Under the pieces are notes generated by a model. The model did no database searches and was not told the DNA's origin. It was given only the letters and a program-made list of their open reading frames with translations. A stretch of DNA of 64,000 nucleotides, from assembly GCF_032362555.1 (NCBI RefSeq), contig NC_083514.1, positions 10,835,001 through 10,899,000 on the forward strand, read 5' to 3'. Below are positions 18,883 through 33,800 of this stretch, one piece after another. How positions within the stretch are numbered: position 1 is the stretch's first letter; every line of letters begins with the position of its first letter. The DNA comes from Amyelois transitella. Lineage: Eukaryota; Arthropoda; Insecta; Lepidoptera; Pyralidae. The position numbers and the translations under genes are program-made.

Positions 18883-21800
18883 CTGCAACAATGAGACTGA
18901 TCTAAAAATTAGAAGTTACATTAACTACTTTCGTTGTGAGACATTCAAATCGTCGCGTCATGTCTTTATAATAAAAAATCTCGGTACAGTAATAATGGTG
19001 CGGTTCAATAAGTCTAAAATTAATACAGACCTACAATATGACGCCAAGATCCGTATATCTAAATTACATTTCGCCCTACCTTGCAGTACTCACAATAAAT
19101 TATCACCAAAAACTTTCTGCTCTATATAAAATGTAGTGGAAAGGATATCTATTAGCAGACAAACGAATCATTATTGAATTGAGAACATTTATTTCACATG
19201 CATAATCCAATTGAAAAACAAACCAAACACACTCCATGTCACTGAAAAATAAAATTACATCAAACGATCAAACAATAATGATAGATAACACAACAGGGCT
19301 TGAAATACCGGTAACTAACTTTTAACTTCAAGTATCGGTACACAAGTATCGTAATGGCAAGAAGAGCTAAGTGCCGGTACCAAACCCCGTTTCACATTTA
19401 TGATATTTGTGCTATTTCCTCTTAACATGATAAGGCAAGATTTCTTATTGAAATGAGTTGGCCAGTAGTCAACAAAGTAGTTAAACGAATGAAGATCATA
19501 ATTTAAAAAAACGTAGAACTAACTACAGTAACTATTTGGCACTTTGTTCTACAAAACGATATGACTATGAAGGCACTTATTATGTATATCTACTTTATTT
19601 GGTAACTTTAACTACTCTTTTTGCGTAGAGTAATACTTAAGATTTTCAATATACTTTGTTCTAAAGATACCTACTCGGAAGTATAAACGAAAGTAAATTT
19701 AATCTGTAGAGTATCTACTTTATAAAATTACTTAATACTCTTCATAGTTTCTCTCATCATATACCTATTGCAATATTAGAATCATGATTTACGAAAAATG
19801 ATGCCAGACAAAAACAATATTCATCCATACATATAATACAATTGTAACTGACCGATGTCTGTACTTGAAAGATAGATGAGAGAATGGGGGATCTATTTAA
19901 GACGCAAAACGTGAAAACAATTCCTCCTACGGACTCTGATTAGAAAATTTAAATACTTGTATACAAAAATACCTCCCCCACCCCTTTAAGGGGCAACACA
20001 GGATATCAGCTTTTTTTGTGAAGTTTTACGGCGAACGAAGTCGCGGATAATAGCTAGTAATAACTATGTATGATTTGGATATAACTTAACAATTACTGTA
20101 TTACTATTTTGTTAAAGAAACTTGATATAATACAAGACATTTGCCAGAAACATCAGTAGGTTGTCAGGTAGTCTAACAAAAAGTTATAACATTCCGAGAA
20201 GTCAGCTTTTAAACAAAACATTAGGGAATCATAGAAAAGAAGCTTAACTATGTGGTGGGTATCTCGGTTTAGTCGTCTTAGTAACTATTCTACTCTTACA
20301 CATACGTAATTAACACTCAACACTTTATATAAAATTCCAGCTGCCTCTGCAACTAATAACTCTGTTAGAAATCTTAAAATATTTATAATTTACTTAACAA
20401 ATAACAATACATTTATAATTACTATAGGCACTATATCTTACGGCTACGAATCGACTGACAGATTCTTTGGTTTAAAATATTGCATGATTGAATATTTGAA
20501 CTCTCAAGGTAACTTAATATAACAGTAACAAATGCAAAAAATATAATATTTAAAAATTATTATAATATTATAATAACAGGAATACTGTGCCCGTAATACA
20601 AACTTTTATAATGTCTGGTATTTTCTTTGGTAACAAGGAACACACTAAACAAACATCAATAACAAAACAAGAAAATATAACAATCTAGTTTACAAGGCTA
20701 CCATAAATGTTTCTCATAAGAAACTAGGTATTTTCATTACGTATACTAATTATTGTCTCAGAAAATATTATGCAATACATGTGTCAAATATAAAAAATAG
20801 CTGCTATTTTAATACAAATTTCGTGTAAGTCTTATAAATTGCAGTGTCGAACTACCAATATTAGATTACATTAGAGAATCTCAATTTAAACGCATACGGG
20901 AGTCACTGGCATTGCTAAAAATAACAAGATTGTTTTGTATCGATTACTTAATTATAAAAAAAGAAATATTTTTTAATAAAAATGGTCTGAAGGACCAGCA
21001 CTGAATATAATAAAAATGAAATTATTGCGACAGTAAAACATTTAACATCAACATCCTAATGTTGTATCTTCGATCAATATTCGTATTGAGTGATCTACAT
21101 TTTGTCACGATTAGTAAACTTAAAAATAGACATCACTGCCCCAAGTCTACAATGAAATACGAAAAAAATTTTGTCAATTTTCTATTAGTGGTTTCATTTT
21201 TCGTAGCAATCTCACCAACATCTTGATATGGCTTTGGAAGTCTTGACTTAAGTATTTGTCCACTTCCTGTCATTGGAAATATCAGTTGATTTGCTGTAAA
21301 AACAAACAATATTGATATTATAAATCGTATAAACATTTTAGTGCTTTCACCTACAGGTACATTCCCATAATATTTAACAAAATTTAGTGCAAGTTCTATA
21401 GAATATTAAGCGTGTTCCAACTACCCTCATTCATTGTGATTAGACTGCAATAAAATTTCTTTGATATTAGTGTCTGAACAAATGTCTAGTTTCCTATTCC
21501 CATTTGTTGGATTCTGTTCCCAGAGTATACATGAAAGGATTAGTAAGTTACACAGTTAGCGTTCCCGAACCCAATCACTAATTTTGTTAGTAAATTATCG
21601 TTAGTGTCACATTGTACTGACATTGAGTAACGGCGGGTCATTCCGACACGAAATCCACTTTCTCCGGCAAGTCTTTATGTAGATGGCGCTCGTGCAACAA
21701 GAGATTGTGCTTCTGATAGGCCCGGTACACACAGTAGGGACACTTGAAACTAGGTTGTTTCCGGCATTCGTACTTTATGTGCCTCTGCAAGGAGCCTTTG

Positions 21801-24800
21801 TGTTTGTATTTGTTCCCGCAATCGACGCACTCGTACAGTGTCCACCCGGCCTTACTGCTGCTCAACCCAGGATTCCCATAACCCATTATATAAGGAGAGA
21901 AAAACTGTGCAACTGAAATTAAAACGCAAATAAAAATAAATTCGTGCAATGATACTAAGCTACCACCGTACTGTGAAGCAAAGCCACCGTAGGGAAAAAT
22001 GTGCTACTTTACGAAAGCTGAGGATGATGCACCATGTCTCCCATTAATTTGCTTTAGAACTAGTGGTATTATTCTAGAACTAATCTGTATTTCTAGCTTC
22101 CAGGGCATGCAACCTTGGTATGCATTTAGGGAAATCTAGAGTAGGATATTTTGCTCCAACCCGTTAATTATACGAAAATTCTTACATTATGTTAGTATTA
22201 TTTTAACATGCACACATTTTGTTATACGATCCGATTAAATCTTAATAAAATTTGTAAATAATACATATAAGTCGAAATGAAGAACAAATTAATTGAAACG
22301 AATCCTTATCAAGAATAGCAACTTTATTATAAAATACAAAAAGGATATAAAAATACAATCAAATGCATTACTGTAACTTCATATTGGCGGCAGTTAACAC
22401 AGTATGAATGATCTACAACTAGACAGAATTTCTTACTATAAAGTAACTAGGGTTTGTTCACATCACTCGGATTTTATACTGTTGCGGTTCTTCTCACTTA
22501 TATTGATATGTATAAATATATTTTAACTTGAAATTTAAAAACGGACATATTACTTCCGATGTAAGGTATGAGTCCGGATTTGATTTAAAAAAATCAAAGC
22601 AATACAATAATTAATAGTGAAAGTTTTGAAACAAAATAGCGAAGTAGGTAATTTTAATTATTAAAAAATAAAAGGGATATTCTCTGCGCAAGGATGACAC
22701 GCAAAATCGTGAAGCGTTCCACATTTTTTAGTTCTATTTACTCTTGCAGTGTTTGAAGCGGCAGAAAACTTATTTATTTGACGTCAACCAATATTGTGAA
22801 ACCTAAAGATATGACAATTATTAAGTGATATGAAGAGTCTAAAGAGAATAAAAATTTTGACTTTGTTTTAAGTTGGGTATGGGAAAAGAAGCACGAAAGC
22901 TGAATAAATGCAGTGAAAATTTGTCGTATGATTATTAAATCATGACGACCGTTAGTAGCCTATAAGTAGAACAACTTGTCTGGTAAAAATAAATTCGTTG
23001 CATTTCTGGTTGTATCTACTTCCGAGGCTAAGACATTGGCCATGAGTGATTGATCAGACAACACGTCAACTAATTTTAACGAGTAAGTCACAAAATCAAT
23101 TATAAAAAATAGATGTTAACATAAAATACAAAGAAATTCTTATTTCCAAATTGTTAACACCACTGCATTATATAATGTGAGTATTACAAATTTAAAGACC
23201 GCATCATAAACAATAAGGCAATAAATAAATATATACGGGACATATTACACAGATTGAGTTAGCCTTGAAGTAAGTTCGAGACTTGTGTTACGAAATACTA
23301 ACTCAACGATACTATTTTTTATAATAAATACTTATATAGATAAACATCCAAGACCCAGGCCAATCAGAAAAAGTCCTGTTCTCATCATGCCCTGGCCAGG
23401 ATTCGAACCCAGGACCTCCGGTGTCACAGACAAGCGTACTACCACTGCGCACAGAGGCCGTCAACGAATAACGACGCATCTGACGTATATACCATGTGGA
23501 ACGTTCAGGAGCGCAGCCGGTTAAATATATGCAATGAAGCTAATAAAGTCTGTCAAAATCACAACCTAGTAATTTTGCATAAAATATCAAGTTTCAACTC
23601 ATCTTTTGTAACGGAAATATTTTAAATCCTAATGACTAACGTTTGAAAGGCACTTAGTTTTATATTGACAAGATTTGTATGGTTGTACTTGGTGAAATTT
23701 ACATTTTGATTTAATGATGGTAACTCCAGCGGACAATATATCTAATGTGGTAAGTTATAGGCAAATTCACGCAATTTTCGCTCCATTTTTGTATTGAGAA
23801 TATCACTGCCCTGGTATAACTAAAATGCCGTTATCTGCCAAATCCTTGTTTTAAGTAAAACGTCAAAAACTGCGGTAAAAATTTAAACTCATGCCATTCA
23901 TCAATGAGAACGCCTATTTATGACTTAGAAGGTACCAAAAAGTCGTATATACAGATCGAAAGAGATTTTTTTTTTCTTATTTTACTGGTAAAAAGGTGAA
24001 AATCCTGATATCAGATATCGGCATTTTAGTAATACCACGGCAAATCAGCAAAACTGCAAAAGCTACCCTATGGAGGCGCGAATAGTGTGAGTTTGCATAA
24101 TACTACCCTAACTAACAATAATTTCTAAATGGTAATTTGTATAACATACTTAAGTCTATTTGGAAGATTGATTTGAACGTCTAACATGTTTGTGCATTTT
24201 AATATGATTTATTTTATAATGGCAGTGTCGTTAATATCTGACATCAATAAATTATCTTGAACTATAAGGCACTAGATTTCCTATGGTCCTTACAAAATAT
24301 TCTGTATTTAGATCCAAACTAATGTCGTGAGCAATAAGAGAGTTCAATATGTATCCGGTTCGACCACTACGGGGGGTTTACTTGTAGGCTTAAATTATAA
24401 AATAAATGCATAAGACATAAAGAGATCTAAAAATAAATTGAAATAAAAAATTAACTTAAATGAGTATTACAATAAAATGGAACATGCATTATGGCAAAGA
24501 ACTAGAGCTTGCTACCTAAGCGAAAATAGCTTCGTTTTAATTACAACTAAGATATACACTTATAAAATTAAAACACTTTCATTCATGTTCATAATTCGAT
24601 TGTAATAATTTTGTAACTAGCCAAACTGAGCGAATAAAGTTTTATGATTTCAAACAATTCATTATATCTATCAAGCTCTCGCTGGCTTGCTTTCTGCCAG
24701 AATCTCACACGATAAAAAAATAGTAACTGCAACTGGTAACAATCTTAACCAAACAACTTGTACTTTATAAATCCTTTAAATTTTCTCACCTTTTACATAA

Positions 24801-27800
24801 TTTAACCAGGAATGATAGTTTACATAATAAATGCTGTACATAAAAATATATAAAAAAAAGAGTAAAAGCGTAACTATACAATCACTTTTCTTAATATACT
24901 GGATAAATGCAACAGTTGCTTACACTGCTACAACTCTAATGTAACTAGTGTCAATACTAGGAGTAAATCATCGGGGGATTAAATTCTATGTAATTATTCG
25001 TCTCTACTTTTAGATGTTAATTACTAAGAGACCGTAGGTAACATTGAAGGCACGATTTGTGACCTTAGGAAAGGCGATTACATCTAACGTGACTGTCTGG
25101 TGCCACTATCACAAGAGAGATTTCATCACATTTATCACAATCAGAATAACACGGGAAGATGATAAAAGATTTGTCAACCTTTGTTAAATTTAAACATGAT
25201 TTTTGACGCTAATTTTCTAAAACAAGTGTAAAACCTTGCATGTATAATTCGGAACTAACAAAACGTATTCCAATAAAAATATCAAAAAGGCGATGATATG
25301 TAGAATTTAACACTAACTGCGTTCAATATACTTAAACAATATGGAGTATTTAATAGTGACTAAAATTCACTGCGTCTCGTTACGTTGCTATGTACAGGCG
25401 TCGACGTTGTCCTGCTTGAAGTAATGCTCTGGCTTCATGTGCACTTCGCGGTGCATTCGTTCCATATGGCGCGCGATATGCATCTTTTGCTTCGCTCTGT
25501 ACACGCAGTACGGGCATTGGAACTGGGGCTCCTTGCCGCACTCCCATTTCTGATGGTTGCGGAGTGAGGATTTGAGTTTGTAGACTCGGCCGCAGTCCGG
25601 GCAGTTGAAGCTGGGCTCGCCCGGGGCCGGGGCGGCCTGAGCCGGCACCCGCAGGTTGACGAGCGGGAGCGCCAGCCGCGCCGACCACTGGTCCCACGTG
25701 AGGCCTCCGATCCTAGTGAAAGACACGTCTTCCGGCGCGCAACCCCCGCCTGAAATCGCGACAACAGTCATAAAGTGATTCACCCGCGCACGCGCACACA
25801 AACAACATTCAACATTCCCGTGAGGTTAACAACAGTTACAAGCGATACGTTGAAGATGTTATATACATATAAGATAGTGTACACATAAAATACATAGACG
25901 TATATAGGATATACATATACTAAAGATATCTACTGTGAATTTCCACCGAGTGCTGTGATGAAAGCTTTGCAAAAGGAAAGTAAAAAAAAAGAACAAAAAA
26001 GAAATCATAACGTTTATTTTTTAGATTATGTCTGTGTCTTTTGAGGATTAATTGAGGATTTCGTGGTTTTCAAACAATAGCAACATTTATAAACATATAA
26101 TTCGAGCGTAAAACCAGCATCAAGAAATGTTACTGGATCGAAACTTTTAGTCACTGCATTTGAATTTTATAAAACATTGTTAATTTATGTAGTCTCCCGA
26201 CCCACGGGTTTTCTTGTCTACCTGAAATGTATTAATTATATTAGTATGAACGAAAAAGAAAAGGGAAAATCATTTGCCTCATGCGCAACTCGGAACGCAA
26301 GCGATGCCGACTTAAAATTCAACAACAAACCATGCCCCATGCACTGTTAACACAACTCTGGGTTGAAGGGGAATATCTTTGAATTGTATAAAAACAAACT
26401 TACCAAACAATTGAACGACTACGAACAAAAAAGAGACAACCTATGAAGGAAAATAATGAGGACTAAGAAAAAACAAAATGTGGTTATACTAAACTATATT
26501 TGAAAATTTCCTACCAAATGAACCCCAATATATTCATATAAAATCACACTACTCAAAAACTAGTTTTCCAATAATATTAACAAACAATATAAACTTTATA
26601 ACATCAAATTTTAGACTAATCATACATCAGTAGCTTACAATATAACATGATATGGGAATATTGCATCAACAACAATTACTGCTTAGCAATGACTTGAATG
26701 TTTAACCAGTAACATCCACCGTCTTATCATCACGTTTATAACACTAATACTGACTTTGGTCAAATAGCTTTGTTATCCTAGTTTAACAAAAATATCAACA
26801 GTCAATATGCTAACCAACTTGAAATATTGCAGTTCAATATCTGTTAATATCAAGATAACATTCTTTTCAAAATTTTGAACACATTTTTTTATCCCAGTTT
26901 TTTTTTAAATACATCGAATTCATGATTATTTGCTATAATAAATTACATACATCTACAGGTAACATTGTAGGCACATAATGGATGAGCTTCAAATATTTAT
27001 CTAAAATTTTAAAATACCTCAAAAACGTCGCAGTGCATTACTGCTATAATAAATTTGAGGCCAACAACCTCTCAAATGAGCCCTCAACAGCCTAAATTTT
27101 AATAATATCTATAATCTAATAAATAAACCTTTAATAATTAACTTTGGGTTTTCATATAAGAATGTAAGGAAGATATGATCGTGGTCCCTCTCACTAAAAA
27201 CGTAGATCGAAGAAACAAAAAATAGAATATGAAAAATAACTTATAGAACATAATCAACGATTCTTATATCCTGCAAAATAGAATATAAAATTACTTTTTC
27301 TACCCGTGATAGAATTATAAGACTACAAACAATAAAAATTTTATAAACGACTAAACGATGGTGTTATAACAATAATATTTCATTATAAATATCATTTTCT
27401 TTTCCCTTATAATATCATTGCACTAAGTTCTAAATTTGGAATTATATTCCTTTTCAGGAAAGGTAGTAAATTTATATACTAAAAAAATTCGAGATTTAAT
27501 GGACATTATTTTTGGAACTAAATTGCATAAGCCGTTCGTAATAACAATTTGGAATGAGGTGGTTTAGGCGTATTAATTAATAATTAAAGGTTACTACTAA
27601 GAACGGCTTCCTATCATCGGCAATTACACAAATTACTCGACCTTCGGCCGTATGCTTTCCAATGAAATACTTTGGGTCAGTCTTAACTACATCAATAAAC
27701 TCTAAAACGAAAACAACAAACGATCGCTAATGCCGTTAAGGAATGTGCACATTAAAACTAATTTTTAGTAAATAATAAAATGGTTCAACAAAAACGTAAC

Positions 27801-30800
27801 TTTAAATAGTTATAAATAATTATTGCAGTACCGATTTGGTTAGGTATCTACTTTGGTCTAATTGATTTTTAAACGTAAACGTGTCTATATCGACGTCTTT
27901 TTGTTCCGCCTGACTTTGTTGCTGGCGTATATGTACCACTCGTTGTTGTGGTGCTTCCTGATGTGGACGCCGAGGTTGCCCCGCTGCTTGGCCTTGTAGG
28001 AGCAGTACGGGCACTGGTGCGAGGGCGCTTTACCGCCGCACTCCACGTTCTCGTGGCGCCGCAGAGTGGACTTCCAGCGGTACTTCTTGCCGCAATGCCG
28101 GCATTCAAACTGGCGGCTGGCGTCGTCCGAGCTGTTGCCGTCTCGTTTGCCATAGTGCCCTTTGGCGTCCGGTTTGGATTCGAATATGTCGCCGGGCAGG
28201 CTGCCGGCGCCCGAGATGTACCCGCTATTGTCGTAATACCCCTCCGCCTCCTCCTGCAACACTATATCGTCCGTGTCGTCATATTCCGCGTCGGATTCGT
28301 CGTCTTTGGTGGGTTTATAGTCGACATTCTGTCCGACACTGTTGTTGTTTTGCATAAAGGCTTGTTGCAGGAGGTGGGCCTTGATGTTCTCGGGTATGGA
28401 GTCGATGGGCAGCTTGGGGAAGTGCGGGCGGAAGGAGAGCTCCTTGTGTTTGGCGAGAGGCGCGAGCTGCAGCACGGGCGGCACGAGCTGCTGCGCCGAC
28501 AACAGCGACAGCAGCGCCGGCAATGACGACTCCTTGTGCAAGTCTGCAATACAACACATTAACGTATTGCAAAATAAAAAGTTAAGCGCAACTACGTACG
28601 GACTTGTTAATACTACCAAAGGCTAAAATAAAATTAAGGAACCAAAGAAATGCGTTATAATTGTAATAAAAAAAAAAATAAGATAACTTCTGTTAGAAAT
28701 TAAGGCGAAGCTTCTATGTTCATGCAAACATGCACAATCCAAAACGGAATCTCGTTAACTCATCTTCCCATAAATCTTTAGGGGCGGGTTCTAACATTCG
28801 GGGTGTGGAATTGAAAAGCTCGTTACTCTTACACGACTTTAATAGGTAAAAATTGACAAATATCAATCGAATTACGAATATATAAGTATACAAGGCTCAT
28901 ATAAAATATATGTATTTAGAATAAGGAAGATCATCGTAGAGATAAGGCACTAGTGTAAAGCACTAAAGTATTTCAGTTAGTTAGTTCAATCGTTTTTGAG
29001 GTCGACGGGGGATCTGATCTCGGGGATCTGGCTGGCGTGCTTGGGGTGCTTCTTCTGGATGTGGCGCGTGAGCTCGTTGCGGCGGTGCTTGCTGTACGAG
29101 CAGAACGGGCACTTGTACTGCGGCTCGCGGCCGCACTCCAGCGTCACGTGCCTCACGAGATTCTTGCGCGCGTTGTACAATCGCTGACAGTTGGGGCATT
29201 TGAACCCTTTCTCAGTCTTATATTGTGCGCAGGGCAGTTGGTGGCCGCTTTTAGGAAATATGTTGTAGGGCGACACAGATTTGCGCTCCGGCGTGAGCGA
29301 CGAGCGCTCGAGCGGAGAATCTGGCAAGGATTTGATGGAGGCGTTCGGCGACGGCTTGTTGGACGCGTTGGGAGTTTGCTTCTTGTTCTCTTTGCTGTCC
29401 TCCTTCACCAGATTGGCTGACGGTACGTTTTTCAATATTGCGAAAGTGGTAGCTTCTGTATCCGCGGTTACTTTTTTACTACGGGTCTCGATTTTTTGTG
29501 TAGGCGTTGGTTTTCGACCTGGAATAGAAAATTCAAATACATTTCGTTTTCGATTGAATATCTATGTAATGATGTCTTGTCTTATGTCTAAAAAATGCAA
29601 CAAAACGAAATAAAAACCGGAATCATTACAAATGAAAGTGTATTCATAAAATAAAAAAAAATAAAACGAAAAAGATAACGATAAGAAAAACAACAAACAA
29701 TTGCAAAAAGTATTAAAAGTAGATAACACTAGTAAAAACTTAAAAAAAAAAAATAGCTTCGCTATGTAACAAAATCTATTTGACGCTTATAGTTCAAAAA
29801 CTGAGACCTCTTGATTAAACTACAACAAAAAAAAATCAACAAGAAATAAATGAACAGTTCCGATAACACTGGACTAGTGTTTACAGGAATAATATCTTCC
29901 TTGATTCATAAATAAACTATTCTAACTGTGGCTTATCTAAACTTTATATAATATACCGGAAAAACTCCTGTAAACTCTATAATTTCTTAACAATTCATGT
30001 TGAACAAATGAAAAAAAAAAGCATGATACAACAAAAAATAAAAAATAAATTATTTTTTCAATGTAAGAGGCACATCGACCCAGTCAGGATGTTTCAGAGC
30101 GATGTGGGAAGTGAGTGTTTTTTTCTGAGAATATCTTTTCCCGCACATATCGCAGCCGAACTGCGGGCCCGTGTTACATTCGTATTTCTCATGTCTCAAC
30201 TTGTTCCTCCTGTACTTGTATTGTTTTTTCTTACATATGGAGCAAATGTATCTGGGCCCGCCATCCGTGGTTTGAGCTTTCGTGCCGCAACACCCGGCTT
30301 GTTTCCTCTTTAACTTTTTCTGACTATTAATGCCAATTTTCTTTGTAATTATCTTTTTGATACGTTTCCTTCCACGGCGAGGTTTATTGCCGTCTTGGAT
30401 TTCTCTCTTATCAATGTTCTTAAGATACCCGCGGGTTAAGGGGAAAGGAGTTTTGATGAAAGGCAGTGCGCTAGTTAGTTCAATGATTGATTTGGGTGGT
30501 TCTGCAAGGGGAAAACATGAAAAGCAGGATAAATAATGAAGAGCAGAAAACATATTAGCCACATAGATAAGATAAACATGTAAAAATAAGATGCAACAAA
30601 TGAGTTGTAGTATTTATTGACAGTTATTGATCAGTGCAGAGCTAACATGAAGGTGAAATGAAATAATATACATAGAGATATAAGCATGTAAAGATTTGAA
30701 AATTGCTAAGCGGCTGTCATACTAATGATAGATATGAGGGTGTTGCCAGCGGGATCCAGTTTGAAGACGAATGATTTCCATCCGAGAGAGACCTACATAA

Positions 30801-33800
30801 ACATACACATTATACCTACAATGAATACAATCGGTGACAATATCATTGGTAAATGAAATGCGCATCCACTGGGAATTTGGTGTATGATTTACATGCTTCC
30901 GATAATCTTTTTCAACAACCTGGTAGACATGCACGATAAGACACCTACGCGGAATTGTCCGATATAACAACATGAATTGCCAAGAAAAAATAAATCTGCA
31001 GTGAAATCACATGTGAATGCAAAAAAAAAGAAAAAATAAATAATAGATAAATAAGCCACATAACCAATAAACTACGTCGAAAGTGAAATATTTGGAATGT
31101 TTACCTTTTTCGTCTTCAGCCAGAGTGGTGTCATCACAACTTCTTCTATAAAAAACATGTTGTAAATCACTTTCAATGCGTTATTACTTCGCGACTATTT
31201 CTTGAATGTCGTTTTGTAACAATTTCGGTAGCATGTCAATTCAAAACCCGGTTTTAACCTCTATTCTTGTGTTATCTTTAGTCATGCCGTTGTCCGCTCA
31301 AATTTTGGTAGGTAGGTATCCCGAACGAAATAATGGGGTAGTGTTTGTGTAGTGCACTAAATATCTACCTACATAATAATGATGATAAACAATTACTACA
31401 TATTATGAATAGAGTAAATTTTACTTACCAAAAAGGCGATATTCCATTCCAGTGTTAGTTTGTACCTATTAGCGGTTGTTTACTGTGCGTCTACATGTAA
31501 TTACAGTTAATACTAGAAGCATGCAATGTCGCTCGCCTCCAACAATTAAGCAGAATGTCCGAGTACAATTGCGTAACAATAAATGAAACTGTATACTTAC
31601 CCTACAATACCTCGCCTTAAAGAAAAGGCTACAAATATGTTACCTTCACAACAACCATTACCTTTACCTTTTGCACTGAAATATCTCAAAAAGATCATAT
31701 TGATACAAAAATATAAAACTGCAATAGTATTAGTAGTTTATAATATATTAAAGATAATATAGGGTTGAAGTTTCACATGTGAAAACACTAGCACTCTTGT
31801 ATCCGCTGTAGTGAGATATAATATTTATATATAACAAGATAAATAGATTATTTTAAGCAATGACTGTTGGTCTAGATTCAAATTATGGGAAGACATTGCG
31901 CATTTCATCCGTTCCTTGTACGTCTACAACAATTAACTCCGCGCCGCCACACGTTTTCATTGATCGTCTTCAAATTTTAATGCGAACGCGACAATGATTT
32001 AGGCGGGAAAGTTAATTGTTGTAGATTATCAATCTTGTGTCCCATCGGACATATTGCGTTGTTTTGTTTTGACAATATTTGAATAGATAAAAGTTATCAA
32101 CGCAATATGCAAGTGTATGCCACACCATAACAGTTACAATGTGAGTAACATAAACATTGACATTGAGCAGTAACTGTGATGGTGCTCGACATCGTACAGT
32201 ATGCGAGCTTACCTTGCGAATCTCGAACACTGTCACTCGAATTCATAATTTCATCTTGAGATCGTTCCATGTGCCATTGAAAACCTGAAAACAAAATGGG
32301 TTTCTATTATCTACACTCAAAATAAGATTTGATTTGTCCAGTGTGTGTTATTGTAACTTCTCAACATATACATTAAGGCAATTGTTTTCTATTTTTACAT
32401 ACATACATACATATGATCACGTCCCCATCCCTTACGGGGTAGACAGAGCCAACAGTCCCGAAAAGACTGATAGACCACGTTCAGCTGTTCGGCTTAATGA
32501 TAGAATTGAGATTCAAATAGTGACGGGTTGCTAGCCCATCGCCTAAAAGAAGGATCCCAAGTTTATCGCCTATGCCTTAGTCGCCTTTTACGACATCCAT
32601 GGGAACGAGATGGAGTGGTCCTATTCTTTTTTTTATTGGTGCCGGAAACCACACGGTTTCTATTTTTATTTATAATAACTTTTTCAATTACGATGGTGTC
32701 ATGTTAAACCCCACTACATGCTAAATAATTTCAATGCACGGAAAGAACCACACATGGTATATAAACCAGTACAGAGTAGGTACAGTATGTACACTGAGTG
32801 ATCTAGGTACACTGAATTTGGCACAGCCTAAAAATTTACAATGTAGTTCTTTGAATTAAAATGTCAAAATATCTATTGAAGTAGGTACTAGACTACTTTT
32901 CATCCATATTATCAGCCAACTGAAGTGCTACATTTGGTAGCTTAAGGCAAACCAAATTCAATCAAATCATCCGTTACTGAAAAAGTCAAGCAATTGAATT
33001 CGAAGCTCCGAGTGCTGCGCGTCACCAAGCAAAATGGCTGACCGCAACTACTCTTAAATAGTTATATGTCGAAGAAAACCTCTAAAAAAAACATAGTTTT
33101 CAAATACAAAATAAAAAACGCTGTTAAAGATTGATTATGATTGAAGTTTTAAGTTCTACTTGGATAATCGAGAATTGGAAACGGTACCAAACGATATATC
33201 CTCACCTTAACAATTTATTTATGCAAATACGCAATATTCATTCAACACCTTGTTGGCACATTCATACATCACGCGTCCATTTACGTAAGTAACTCTTCCG
33301 ACGTGCAAGAAGGAAGTTTTAAATCGTCAGTGATTTGAAGCGCCCATTTATGGTTTACCCATTTTGGGGCGATGTTATTGGACGCCTTGTTAAAAGTTAA
33401 TATATTTTTATTTTTACGTATAATCTGTTTTAATTTACGCGCCAATCACAGCCCAGACCCCAAGCTCATCCTTATTCAGAGGAAGAAACCTTTGTGAGAA
33501 GCATTTTCTCTCTAGCTACACTCGTACTAACGACGATCGTTTTTGTGTAGCTTTTCCCCTAAAAGACGACGCCGATTGTCTGGAAGACTCCTACTATACT
33601 GCTAAAAAAACGATTCCCCAATCTAAAAGCTCGATTTAGAAAACCTGAGCGTATTACGGACATGTCTCTAAATCAGATACACTAAAACTTCCCAATGCTT
33701 AATTTTACCTCATCATCCTGTTATTAGAGAAAAAAGCGAAAGCACGGGACTACTTTTGGTATTCAACGCTTCAAAGCCTACTACTTCAGGTTTATTGGCC

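Noticed and set aside
23285-23524. 79-codon frame with [11 protein letters not shown]
   Set aside because: Translation of a reverse tRNA-SINE; the same peptide recurs wherever this SINE occurs (e.g. 12835-13017).
27948-29420. Plus-strand frames of 127-192 codons opposite lola exons d and e
   Set aside because: Antisense shadows of the finger exons; no start context or domain.
30722-30973. 83-codon minus frame in the lola intron as another terminal exon
   Set aside because: No zinc finger. The only phase-1 acceptor inside (TATGTAG) leaves about 22 residues without recognisable features.
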